A DNA stretch of 64,000 nucleotides from Arthrobacter echini (GTDB lineage Bacteria > Actinomycetota > Actinomycetes > Actinomycetales > Micrococcaceae): positions 248,001 through 312,000 of the forward strand of contig NZ_SSWH01000001.1 in assembly GCF_004803505.1 (NCBI RefSeq), given 5' to 3'. Both the position numbers and the translations under genes were made by a program. The notes under the pieces were generated by a model that had not been told where the DNA came from, searched no databases, and saw nothing but the letters and a program-made list of their open reading frames with translations. Below, in pieces: positions 23,904-32,428 of this stretch (position 1 is its first letter; each line of letters starts with the position of its first letter).

Positions 23904-25007
23904 CTACTCTGCAGCAGCGGGGTCCAGCCGCAGCACGCGGTCGTCTTCGGGACCGGGGGCCCCGCGGCCGTCGGTGTTGTTGGTCAGCACCCAGAGCGAC
24001 CCGTCCGGCGCGACGACGACGTCGCGCAGCCGCCCTTGCTCGCCGACCAGGTACTCGGTCGAGGCGGAAATGTCATCCAGCGGAACCTCACGCAGCCGCT
24101 CGCCACGCAGATTCGCGACCCAGATGCTGCCGTCAGCGATCGCCATACCGCTGGGACTGGCATCTGACGGAGCCCACTGCTGCACGGGATCCACGAAGCG
24201 GTCGTCGCCGGCCATGCCCTCCACGACGGGCCAGCCGTAGTTCCGGCCAGCCTCGATGACGTTGAGCTCGTCCCAGGTGTCCTGCCCGAACTCGGACGCG
24301 TACATCGTGCCGTCGTCGTCCCACGCCAGGCCCTGCGGATTGCGGTGACCGTAGCTGTGCACCGGGGAACCCTCGAACGGATTGCCCTTCGGGACGTCGC
24401 CGTCCGGTGTGAGACGCAGGATCTTGCCCGACAGTGAATCGCGGTCCTGAGCCGCTTCGCCGTTCCCGGCGTCGCCCACCGTGATGTAGAGCATCCCGTC
24501 GGGCCCGAAGGCGATCCGTCCCCCGTTGTGAATTCGCGCGGAGGCAATTCCGTCCAGGATGGTCTCCGGCTCACCGAGGCCCAGCGAGCCCGGTGCCCCG
24601 GTCAGTTCGTAGCGTTCCACGCGATTCTCGTCATCGGCGCTGAAGTAGGCGTACAGGTAATCGTCGTTGACGGCGATGCCGAGCAGTCCGCCCTCGCCCA
24701 TCGGCATTGACGCGTCGATCGTTCCGATCTCGCGCTGCTGCCCGTCGTCCGTGAGTTCGAGGATCCGGCCCGAGTCCCGCTCACTGATCAGCGCGGTGTC
24801 CCCGTCGAACGCGATCGACCATGGCGCGTCGAGACCTGATGCAATGGTCGAGACGTCCACCTCGCCCGCACGCACAGAGGACGACGCGTTCGGCTGCGTC
24901 GACGAGGACTGTTCGGGGTTCGTCGTGCACCCGGCCAGCAAGGCCATCGTCAGCACCGAAATGAGCACAGTGACCGAGCTGCGATCTGCCAGGAAAGACA
25001 TTCTCAT
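23904..25007 (-). CDS. PQQ-type sugar dehydrogenase (GSDH) lipoprotein
   Basis: This exported six-bladed propeller of 367 aa belongs to the glucose/sorbosone dehydrogenase family. The signal peptide ends in ALLAGC (lipidated C27). Family motifs are GLDAPWSIAFDGD, GEGGLLGIAVNDD, FGPDGMLYITVGDAGN, SYGHRNPQGLAWD and SEFGQDTWDELN with NYGWP. Members oxidise aldoses with PQQ at the cell surface; many actinobacterial ones have no proven cofactor and this strain may import PQQ. The start ATG at 25007 has GGAAAG upstream; an ATG two codons later is possible. Its 3' end abuts the conjugation remnant. Confidence 0.88.
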   Translation of the reverse strand: MRMSFLADRSSVTVLISVLTMALLAGCTTNPEQSSSTQPNASSSVRAGEVDVSTIASGLDAPWSIAFDGDTALISERDSGRILELTDDGQQREIGTIDASMPMGEGGLLGIAVNDDYLYAYFSADDENRVERYELTGAPGSLGLGEPETILDGIASARIHNGGRIAFGPDGMLYITVGDAGNGEAAQDRDSLSGKILRLTPDGDVPKGNPFEGSPVHSYGHRNPQGLAWDDDGTMYASEFGQDTWDELNVIEAGRNYGWPVVEGMAGDDRFVDPVQQWAPSDASPSGMAIADGSIWVANLRGERLREVPLDDISASTEYLVGEQGRLRDVVVAPDGSLWVLTNNTDGRGAPGPEDDRVLRLDPAAAE

Positions 25008-25347
25008 GGCGCTCTTTCCGTCGAGGTAGGAGGTACCGCGGGACAGCGTCCGTCTACTGGGTACACGCTAGACAACCGGCGCCGCACGTGGAAGCCCCTC
25101 TGTGCAACCACTGGATAGACGTCAGCTTCCACGTCCTTCATGTGAGGCGTGTCCTGGGTCACGGTAGACAAAGGACTCGGCCGCGCTGGAGCGGCACACG
25201 GCCGAGACTATCTACTCGAACCACGACGATTCGGCCGCTCACCTCTACAAGGGCGGGTAGTGCGTCGTCGGCTTGGCGCGCAGTTCAGATGCAACGACAC
25301 CAGGATCGAAGCATGCACCTACTCTACGGACGACGACGGTTCATGCT
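25008..25347. other. Non-coding stretch, nothing recognised
   Basis: This region of 340 bases lies between the GSDH start and the GIY-YIG stop. No open frame shows plausible codon use or similarity. It must contain the GSDH promoter, but no clear -10/-35 pair was seen. Confidence 0.5.
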
Positions 25348-26160
25348 CTAGTTCCGATTCAACCCGTGCCGGCGTGTATCGAGCGCAACTTTGAAGTGAC
25401 TCTCGGTGGCGTCTATCGCCTGCGTCGGTGTCGACGGGTCGAGCACACGAAGAAGCGAGAAGCGGAAATTCTTCGGATCGAGACCGCGGAGCTCGACATT
25501 GCCACCGTGCCCGTTGGCCGCGTAGGCATTCCACCGCTGTCGGATGCTCTCCGCGCCGTCCGCCTTCCCGACGTAGTGGCGTCCATCGCGGGTATCGGTG
25601 ATGAGGTAGATGCCGATCACGGACGCAAGCGCTGTGCGCCACGACGCGTACCGATTCTCTCGCATGACCGCCTGGAGCTGCACATAATCCAGAACGAGGC
25701 GGTCAAAGCCCGGGAACGGCACGGGCTCTGCATCAGCGATGCCCACGACCGGATAGCTCGCCGCAGTGGTGGCCCGCATCCACCAGGCGCGAGGCGATCG
25801 CCACCTGACCACCAGCCGATTCCGGAGATCGGCCAGGTGCTCCGACTCGACGAGGTCGAAGGTCCGACGCACCCTGTCACTGGAGAGCTCTCCGCGATTC
25901 TCCACGACGGACCAGAGACGCGCCTGATTGCCGCCTTCTCGGATGAAGACCACCCAGAAGCGAGGTGGAACTGCCGGGAATCGCTGCGTGTTCGCGGACT
26001 GGTTGCGCGTGTACTCGAGGATCTCGGCATTGGTCGAGTCCGCATGGATACCCTGCAGGGCGCCGTCCTCGTGCTCCCGTACATACGCATGCCGGATCAC
26101 CAGCGCATCAGGGAACTCGATGCCCGCGTCGAGCAGAACCGGGCCGAACGTCAGTGCCAT
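25348..26160 (-). CDS. GIY-YIG nuclease-domain protein
   Basis: This protein of about 270 aa carries a C-terminal GIY-YIG endonuclease domain (about residues 180-270): GIYLITDTRDGRHYVGKADG gives the GIY and YVG strands, the R in IRQRWNAYA follows, and E in DATESHFK near the end is the metal-binding glutamate. The N-terminal ~175 residues (start MALTFGPVLLDAGIEFPDAL) form a separate domain with FWVVFIREGGNQARLWSVV, which I could not name. Stand-alone proteins of this kind may be restriction enzymes or homing relics. The start is uncertain: a GTG 20 codons upstream (26220) is also open, and neither has a good ribosome site. Confidence 0.78.
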   Translation of the reverse strand: MALTFGPVLLDAGIEFPDALVIRHAYVREHEDGALQGIHADSTNAEILEYTRNQSANTQRFPAVPPRFWVVFIREGGNQARLWSVVENRGELSSDRVRRTFDLVESEHLADLRNRLVVRWRSPRAWWMRATTAASYPVVGIADAEPVPFPGFDRLVLDYVQLQAVMRENRYASWRTALASVIGIYLITDTRDGRHYVGKADGAESIRQRWNAYAANGHGGNVELRGLDPKNFRFSLLRVLDPSTPTQAIDATESHFKVALDTRRHGLNRN

Positions 26161-26441
26161 CAGTAGAGCTCGTCTTCTCGTGTTGTTGTCCAGCGCCACA
26201 ACCGAACTCTCGGGAGGCACACAATGATCCGATCGGATGACCGCCCTTCTACGTGAGGGGCACCATCGGGGTTCGCGCGACGACCACCTTGAACAGATTC
26301 AGGGGAAGTCCTGCACCGGCGAGGAACTGCGATCATCGATGCCTGTGCCGTTGACCACCACACTGCTCGAGCGAGCCTCGAGGGAAGCGCGAGAGGACGC
26401 CCGGGAGGTGATCTGCTCGTACCGCGGAGTTTGTGCCCTTG
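26161..26441. other. Intergenic DNA upstream of the GIY-YIG gene
   Basis: Together with the following hairpin and 20 nt, about 320 bases separate the GIY-YIG gene from the tRNA. No gene was recognised; the first 60 nt may be coding if the GTG at 26220 is used. Confidence 0.4.
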
Positions 26442-26460
26442 CACCTGCCGATGTCAGGTG
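26442..26460 (-). terminator. Hairpin downstream of tRNA-Ala
   Basis: CACCTG and CAGGTG pair around 7 nt, 20 nt beyond the 3' end of the tRNA. It is a candidate terminator without a T-run. Confidence 0.4.
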
Positions 26461-26480
26461 TTCTAGTACGTCTTCACTTG

Positions 26481-26553
26481 TGGAGCTTAGGGGAATCGAA
26501 CCCCTGACCTTTTCATTGCGAACGAAACGCTCTACCAACTGAGCTAAAGCCCC
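26481..26553 (-). tRNA. tRNA-Ala (anticodon CGC)
   Basis: This 73-nt tRNA on the minus strand has the acceptor arm GGGGCTT/AAGCTCC, which contains the G3-U70 pair diagnostic of alanine tRNAs. The D-loop is AGCTCAGTTGGTAGAGC, the anticodon loop TTCGCAA (anticodon CGC, reading GCG), and the T-arm GGGGTTCGATTCCCC. CCA is not encoded. Its 3' end faces the accessory patch at 21-26 kb. Confidence 0.95.
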
Positions 26554-26646
26554 GGATACTGCCCACCACACTGTACCCACGAGGACGGCCTGGCCCCAAG
26601 TCGCTGTGCCGCGCCGCAGCCCGGTCGTGGTGTCGGACGCCGGGCG

Positions 26647-26652
26647 TAGTCT
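26647..26652 (+). promoter_or_regulatory. -10 box of the DHA2 exporter gene (leaderless)
   Basis: TAGTCT, TTCTCC, then ATG at 26659. Confidence 0.55.
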
Positions 26653-26658
26653 TTCTCC

Positions 26659-28230
26659 ATGTCCAGCAACACCCGTGCGAAGACCCCTGCTGTGGCGCAG
26701 GATGACGACATCCGGCCCTGGCCCGCGCTCTGGTCGCTCGTCATCGGCTTCTTCATGATCCTCGTCGACTCCACCATCGTCTCCGTCGCAACACCCGCCA
26801 TCATGGAGGGGCTCGGCGCCGGCATCAACAGCGTCATCTGGGTGATCAGCGCCTATCTGCTGGCCTACGCCGTCCCGCTGCTGGTGACCGGCCGGCTCGG
26901 CGACCGGTTCGGCCCGAAGCGGATCTACCTCATAGGACTGGTGGTCTTCACCCTCTCCAGTGCGTGGTGCGGGCTCGCCGGGTCCGTGGAGGTGCTCATC
27001 TTCGCCCGCGTGCTGCAGGGGCTCGGCGCCGCGCTCATGACACCGCAGACCATGTCCGTCATCACCCGGATCTTCCCGCCCGAGCGCCGCGGCACCGCCA
27101 TGGGTCTGTGGGGTTCGGTGGCCGGGGTCGCCACGCTCGTGGGTCCGGTGCTGGGCGGACTGCTCGTGGACTCGGCCGGCTGGGAATGGATCTTCTACAT
27201 CAACGTGCCCGTCGGCGTCGTGGGCTTCATCCTCGCCGCGCGTCTCGTGCCGACCCTGCCGACGACGTCGCACCGTTTCGACATGCTCGGGGTGTTCCTC
27301 AGTGCCGCCGGACTCTTCTGCCTCGTCTTCGGCATCCAGGAGGGCGAGACCTACAACTGGGGCACCATCGCCGGCCCGCTCTCCGTCTGGTCGCTGATCA
27401 TCGCCGGCATCGTGCTGCTCATCGCCTTCGTGATCTGGCAGCGGATCAACAAGGGGGAGCCACTACTTCCGCTCAGGCTCTTCAGGGACCGCAACTTCTC
27501 CCTGGCCAACACCTCCATCACCGCCATGGGGTTCTCCATCACCACCATGACGCTGCCCCTGATGCTCTACGCGCAGACGGTCCGCGGACTCTCCCCCACC
27601 CAGGCGGCACTCCTGCTGACGCCGATGGCCGTCATCTCGGGAGTCCTCGCTCCCTTCGTCGGCAGATTCGTCCAGCGGAGCAATCCGAAGTACCTGGCCG
27701 TGGCCGCGTTCGCGGGGATGTCCGGTGCCCTCTTCTGGCTGGGCTCCATCCTCACCACGGACGTACCGCTCTGGATGCTCCTGCTGCCGGTCTCCCTCCT
27801 GGGTCTGTCGAGCGCGGGGATCTGGGCACCGGTGTCCCTGACCGCCACCCGCAATCTCGCGCCCTCGCTCGCCGGGGCCGGCTCCGGCGTCTACAACACC
27901 ACCCGGCAGATGGGCGCGGTGCTCGGCAGCGCTGCCATCGCCGCGACCATGCAGTCACGCCTGATGACCAATCTGGGCGGAGGCGCCGTCAGCACCACTC
28001 CGGACGTGGATCTGCCCGACGAGGCGCGGGCCGCCTACGCCCTGTCGATGGGCCAGTCGCTGTATCTTCCGGCCACCGTCATCATCATCGGCTTCATCGC
28101 CGCCCTCTTCTTCGCGAAGCCGCAGCAGAATCGCATCTGGGAGCAGGACGCCGGCTCGGCCGGGAGGAAGGACTCCGCGCAGGAAAAGGCAACCGACTCC
28201 TCACCTGTTGCCTCGGAGAACTACCGGTAG
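26659..28230 (+). CDS. DHA2-family (EmrB/QacA) MFS drug exporter
   Basis: This 523-residue major facilitator has about fourteen membrane helices. The first helix carries LVIGFFMILVDSTIVSVATPAIM, the DHA2 motif D1 with its aspartate; motif A is GRLGDRFGPKR and motif C is WGSVAGVATLVGPVLGGLL. It would extrude lipophilic drugs or cations by proton antiport. Substrates are unknown and no regulator is adjacent. The C-terminal ~40 residues are charged and cytosolic. The S10 peptidase gene starts 9 nt after its stop but with its own -10 box. Confidence 0.92.
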   Translation: MSSNTRAKTPAVAQDDDIRPWPALWSLVIGFFMILVDSTIVSVATPAIMEGLGAGINSVIWVISAYLLAYAVPLLVTGRLGDRFGPKRIYLIGLVVFTLSSAWCGLAGSVEVLIFARVLQGLGAALMTPQTMSVITRIFPPERRGTAMGLWGSVAGVATLVGPVLGGLLVDSAGWEWIFYINVPVGVVGFILAARLVPTLPTTSHRFDMLGVFLSAAGLFCLVFGIQEGETYNWGTIAGPLSVWSLIIAGIVLLIAFVIWQRINKGEPLLPLRLFRDRNFSLANTSITAMGFSITTMTLPLMLYAQTVRGLSPTQAALLLTPMAVISGVLAPFVGRFVQRSNPKYLAVAAFAGMSGALFWLGSILTTDVPLWMLLLPVSLLGLSSAGIWAPVSLTATRNLAPSLAGAGSGVYNTTRQMGAVLGSAAIAATMQSRLMTNLGGGAVSTTPDVDLPDEARAAYALSMGQSLYLPATVIIIGFIAALFFAKPQQNRIWEQDAGSAGRKDSAQEKATDSSPVASENYR

Positions 28231-28233
28231 GCT
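28228..28233 (+). promoter_or_regulatory. -10 box of the S10 peptidase gene (leaderless)
   Basis: TAGGCT, GCTGTC, then ATG at 28240. The box overlaps the stop codon of the upstream gene. Confidence 0.5.
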
Positions 28234-28239
28234 GCTGTC

Positions 28240-29739
28240 ATGGCCGATGAGACGCAGGACACACAGGAACCGCTGAAGGATTCGCAGCAGGGCGGCGGGC
28301 AGATGCAGGCCAAGGAGGTCTCCGACGACTTCGCGGTCCGCGAGCACACGTCGTCCTCCGGCCTGAAGTACACGACGACCACAGGGCGCCTCGTCCTGCG
28401 CCGCGAGGAGACCAAGGACGGAAAGGCCGACGGCTTCAAGCCCAAGGCCGAGATCTTCGTCGTCGCCTACACCAAGCAGGACGCCGAGCCGGGCCGCCCG
28501 GTCACGTTCGCCTTCAACGGCGGGCCGGGGTCGGCCTCCGTGTGGCTGCACCTCGGCCTGCTCGGCCCGCGTCTGGTGGACTCCGGCGACGTCGGCTCCA
28601 TGACACCGGCGCCCTTCGGCCTGGTCGACAACCCGGACAGCCTGCTCGAATCCAGCGACCTGGTCATGATCGACCCGGTCAACACGGGCTTCTCACGCGT
28701 GGTCGAGGGCGAGAAGGCCGACGAGTTCCACGCCTTCGTCGAGGACAGGGACCTCGTCGCCGAGGTGATCCGGCTCTGGACCACCCGTAACAACCGCTGG
28801 CTCTCCCCCAAGTACCTCGTGGGCGAATCCTACGGAACGCTCCGGGCCGTCGCGGTGGCCGGGCGCCTGTTCGACGCGTACGGCATGGCCGTCAACGGGC
28901 TCGGCCTCATCTCCACCGTGCTCAACATGTCCACGCTGCGCTTCTTCCCGGGCAGCGATCTGCCCTACGCCCTGCATCTGCCCACCTACGCCGCCATCGC
29001 GCACTTCCACGGTCGGCACGGCGAGCGCGAGCTGGCCGACGTCGTGCGCGAGGCCGAGGACTACGCCGCCCGCGACTTCGGCTACGCACTGACGCAGGGT
29101 AACCGGCTGAGCGCCGAGGAGTACGACGACGTCGTCGCCCGCCTCAACGCCATCACCACGCTCGACGAGGACTTCATCCGCCGGACGAATTTCCGCTGGG
29201 CCTACCATGAGTTCGCCGCCGAACTGCTGCGCTCCGAGGGCCTGGCCGTGGGCCGCATCGACGGCCGGTTCGCAGCGCGGCCCGAGAATCGCCAGGCCTC
29301 CGACGCGTTCGACGACCCGAGCCTCCGCGCCATCACGGGCCCCTACTCGGCGGCCATGAACCACTACGTCCGGGCGGAGCTCGGCTACGAGAACGATCTG
29401 CCCTACGAGATCCTGACCGCGCGCGTCCAGCCGTGGAGCTACCGCACCTTCGAGGGCGCGCCGGTGGACGTCTCGGGTGTCCTGGAGCGGCTCATGGTTC
29501 ACAACCCGATGCTGCGCGTGCACGTGGATTACGGCTACCACGACGGCGCGACCCCGCATTTCGCGGCCGAGTACGTCTGGGCACACATGGACCTCGACGA
29601 CGCCGCCCGCGCCCGCTTCACGCATCACTATCACGAGGCCGGGCACATGATGTACCTCAACCCGCAGGCCAGGGATGCACAACTGAGCGCACTGCGGGCC
29701 TTCGTCTCCCCAGCAGGATCCCGACAGGAACAACCGTAG
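28240..29739 (+). CDS. Serine carboxypeptidase-like peptidase (S10)
   Basis: This 499-residue S10-family alpha/beta hydrolase shows the oxyanion segment FNGGPGSASVWLHLG (about 92-106), nucleophile S197 in VGESYGTLR, an aspartate in the GYHDGATP segment and the histidine in HEAGHMMYL near the end. There is no signal peptide, so it appears cytosolic, which is common for bacterial members of unknown substrate. The first 40 residues are charged and probably flexible. Confidence 0.9.
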   Translation: MADETQDTQEPLKDSQQGGGQMQAKEVSDDFAVREHTSSSGLKYTTTTGRLVLRREETKDGKADGFKPKAEIFVVAYTKQDAEPGRPVTFAFNGGPGSASVWLHLGLLGPRLVDSGDVGSMTPAPFGLVDNPDSLLESSDLVMIDPVNTGFSRVVEGEKADEFHAFVEDRDLVAEVIRLWTTRNNRWLSPKYLVGESYGTLRAVAVAGRLFDAYGMAVNGLGLISTVLNMSTLRFFPGSDLPYALHLPTYAAIAHFHGRHGERELADVVREAEDYAARDFGYALTQGNRLSAEEYDDVVARLNAITTLDEDFIRRTNFRWAYHEFAAELLRSEGLAVGRIDGRFAARPENRQASDAFDDPSLRAITGPYSAAMNHYVRAELGYENDLPYEILTARVQPWSYRTFEGAPVDVSGVLERLMVHNPMLRVHVDYGYHDGATPHFAAEYVWAHMDLDDAARARFTHHYHEAGHMMYLNPQARDAQLSALRAFVSPAGSRQEQP

Positions 29740-29790
29740 GATGGGAGGACCGGCTGCAGCAGTTGCCGGGCCCGAACAGAAGGACACACC

Positions 29791-29895
29791 ATGTTGAGAA
29801 GAATCCTCTGGGCAGTGGTGCCCCTCGTCGCCTCCCGCGTCATGAGGAAGCGTCGCGGCGGGCAGCAGCCCGGTCGCAACGGCAAGCGCAACTGA
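29791..29895 (+). CDS. 34-aa basic small protein
   Basis: This short ORF encodes MLRRILWAVVPLVASRVMRK followed by RRGGQQPGRNGKRN: a short hydrophobic helix then a strongly basic tail. AAGGACA lies about six bases before the ATG, and the ORF sits in a 200-nt space between co-directional genes. It resembles small conserved actinobacterial membrane-anchored basic peptides, but no family can be named. Confidence 0.5.
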   Translation: MLRRILWAVVPLVASRVMRKRRGGQQPGRNGKRN

Positions 29896-29938
29896 CGCGC
29901 ACGCGATTACCGACGGCAGCGGACTGCAGAGTCTGATC

Positions 29939-31723
29939 ATGGCCATCCGGGACGACGCCGGCTTCGCCGACCTCCGCTCCTATGCCGCCATCGGGGACGG
30001 CCGGACGGTCGCCCTCGTGGCGCTCGACGGCTCCATCGATTGGTATCCGACCCCGGACCTCGACTCCACACCGGCTTTCGCGCGCCTGCTGGATGCACGC
30101 GAGGGGTTCCTGGCGCTGGCGCCCTCGACGAGCTACGCCGTGGAGCGCCGCTACGTGGACGGCACGAACGTCCTCGAGACGACCTACACCACCGATAACG
30201 GAGCCGTCCGCGTCACGGACTCGCTGAACACGGGTGTGGCTGGTCGGCTGCCCTGGGGTGAGCTCGCCCGTCGCATCGACGGCCTGAGCGGATCGGTGGA
30301 CATGGCCTGGAGCATCATGCCGGGTTCGTGCTTCGGAACGGCCTCCGCCTGGCTCGATGGCGAACCCGACCACCCCATCCTCCGCATCAACGGAATCGGG
30401 CTCGGAATCCGCGGCATCGACCACGGGCAGCACCCGCCAACAGGTCAGACGGTCGAGGGCAGCTTCACCACGTCCGAGGGATCGCGGCACCTGGTGGCCG
30501 TCGTGTCCACCCACGACGAACCGCTCCCCCTCCCCGACGCGCAGACCATCGACGACGGCGTCGACCGCACCATCCGGAACTGGCAGGTATGGTCCGACAC
30601 CGTTGCCTACACGGGTGCCTACCGCCACGCGGTCCTGCGCAGCGCCTTGGCCCTCAAACTGCTGCTGCACAGCCCCTCGGGTTCCATCGCTGCTGCCGCG
30701 ACAACATCCCTGCCGGAAAGTGCGGCCGGCGGAAAGAACTGGGACTACCGCTACGCGTGGGTCCGGGACACCGCCTACACCCTCCACGCGCTCACGAGGG
30801 TGGGCCTCCGTGAGGAAGTACATGCCGCCGTCTCCTGGATGCTGAAGAACCTGCGCTCCCAGGGCTCGGACCTGGAGGTGTTCACGCATCTCAATGGCGA
30901 CACCCCGGAGGGCACACGCCATCCGGACCTCACCGGCTGGAGGAACATCGGCCCGGTGGTGGACGGCAACGGTGCGGCGGGCCAACTGCAGCTGGGCGTC
31001 TTCGGCGATCTGTTCGACATCGTCTGGGAGTACGTCCAGTCCGGGCATGTGCTGGACCCCACTACCATGCGGCAGCTCGCCGGGATCGCCGATCTCACCT
31101 GCGACATCTGGCACAACCGCGACGCCGGGATCTGGGAACTACCGGAGGAACGGCACTACGTCTCCTCGAAGCTGGGCTGCTGGAACGCGCTGAAGTGCGC
31201 CGTCCTGCTCGCGGAGCACGGTCAGCTCCAGGGCCCTGTTGAGCGGTGGGCCACCGAACGCGACCGCATCAGCGCCTGGGTCAACGAGAACGGGTGGTCC
31301 GAGGAGCGGCAGAGCTACGTCTGGTACCCGGGCTCCACCGACCTCGACGCCTCGGTTCTCCTGCACGCGACGAGCGGCTTCGACACCGGACCCCGCATGT
31401 CCGCCACGATCGACGCGATCCGCGATGAACTCGGGTCCGGCCCGCTCATCTACCGCTACAGCGGTATGCAGCAGGAGGAGGCCAGCTTCGTGGCCTGTGC
31501 CTACTGGGCGGTGTCCGCACTCGCGGCGGTCGGTCGTCGCGACGAAGCCGTGGAGCTCATGGAGCAGCTGCTTCCCCTGGCCAACGACGTCGGCATGATG
31601 TCGGAGATGATCGAGCCCGCCGACAATTCGTTCATGGGCAATGTTCCGCAGGGCCTGAGCCATCTCGCGCTCATCAACGCCGCCCTTGCCATCGCCGGTC
31701 CTGCGGACCCCATGACGAGCTGA
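29939..31723 (+). CDS. GH15-family glycoside hydrolase
   Basis: This 594-residue (alpha/alpha)6-barrel protein of family GH15 includes glucoamylase-like enzymes and actinobacterial trehalases. An N-terminal beta domain begins YAAIGDGRTVALVALDGSIDW. The barrel has KNWDYRYAWVRDTAYTLHAL (about 264-283), GWRNIGPVVDGN and a C-terminal EEASFVACAYWAV, with acids in SEMIEPADNSF as candidate catalytic base. There is no signal peptide, so it is cytosolic; trehalose or malto-oligosaccharide hydrolysis is likely. A degenerate CAGAGT box sits six bases before the ATG. Confidence 0.9.
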   Translation: MAIRDDAGFADLRSYAAIGDGRTVALVALDGSIDWYPTPDLDSTPAFARLLDAREGFLALAPSTSYAVERRYVDGTNVLETTYTTDNGAVRVTDSLNTGVAGRLPWGELARRIDGLSGSVDMAWSIMPGSCFGTASAWLDGEPDHPILRINGIGLGIRGIDHGQHPPTGQTVEGSFTTSEGSRHLVAVVSTHDEPLPLPDAQTIDDGVDRTIRNWQVWSDTVAYTGAYRHAVLRSALALKLLLHSPSGSIAAAATTSLPESAAGGKNWDYRYAWVRDTAYTLHALTRVGLREEVHAAVSWMLKNLRSQGSDLEVFTHLNGDTPEGTRHPDLTGWRNIGPVVDGNGAAGQLQLGVFGDLFDIVWEYVQSGHVLDPTTMRQLAGIADLTCDIWHNRDAGIWELPEERHYVSSKLGCWNALKCAVLLAEHGQLQGPVERWATERDRISAWVNENGWSEERQSYVWYPGSTDLDASVLLHATSGFDTGPRMSATIDAIRDELGSGPLIYRYSGMQQEEASFVACAYWAVSALAAVGRRDEAVELMEQLLPLANDVGMMSEMIEPADNSFMGNVPQGLSHLALINAALAIAGPADPMTS

Positions 31724-31761
31724 GCAGGACCCGGCCACCTCGGAGCAGGAGCAGGAGCAGA

Positions 31762-32262
31762 TCAGCTGGTGGTGAAGTAGACCCAGACGCCGATCACCCA
31801 GGTGGTTCCGGCGAGGCAGGCGAGCCCCAGCTCCACCAGGATGCCGACGCCGGTGGCCTTCAACGCGTGGAGGCTCGAGGTCAGCGCGGGTCCGGCTCGC
31901 CGCTGACGCACGAGTTCGCTCACGAAGAGCCCGGCCGCGAAGCCGACGAACAGGCCCACCACGGGAATCACGAACAGGCCCACGATTCCCGCCAGGGCAC
32001 CGATGGTCACCGATCTGCCCGGGATCTGCCGCTGTCTGAGCGTACGCCCCGTGAGGACGAGCCCTGCTGCGAGGCCACCGCCGGCAAGCACGGTGCCGAT
32101 CGCGAAGACCACCCACCCTTCCGTGCTGGCCACGGTGAGTGCCCACACCAGGAGCGAGATGATGATCAGGATGCTGCCGGGCAGGACGGGGACGATCACG
32201 CCCGCGATTCCGACGGCGATCAGCGCCCCGCACACCACCGTCATGACCACCTGGAGATCCAT
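31762..32262 (-). CDS. DUF456 membrane protein
   Basis: This 166-residue integral membrane protein has three to four glycine-rich helices. The N-terminus holds VVCGALIAVGIAGVIVPVLPGS, the DUF456 hallmark, and IVGLFVIPVVGLFVGFAAGLF occurs near residue 100. Function is unknown. The start was set at the ATG where the family similarity begins; the long upstream open frame is noncoding. It converges with the GH15 gene. Confidence 0.85.
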   Translation of the reverse strand: MDLQVVMTVVCGALIAVGIAGVIVPVLPGSILIIISLLVWALTVASTEGWVVFAIGTVLAGGGLAAGLVLTGRTLRQRQIPGRSVTIGALAGIVGLFVIPVVGLFVGFAAGLFVSELVRQRRAGPALTSSLHALKATGVGILVELGLACLAGTTWVIGVWVYFTTS

Positions 32263-32428
32263 GGCTCCAGTCTTGCACCCTGCTCCGCGGGGAGCGTGCG
32301 GCCAATCTGCAACGGCTGCGAGCTGAGGACGGCGCGGCAGAGCCTTCGGCTGTCCGGGATGGGGATGGAATACTGTGGGAAACCGAGCAACCTCAGTGAG
32401 CCTCAGGGCACCGAGATCAGGAGGACCA

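Noticed and set aside
31740-31765. GAGCAG triple repeat after the GH15 gene.
   Set aside because: A very short simple repeat in an intergenic gap, without further structure.
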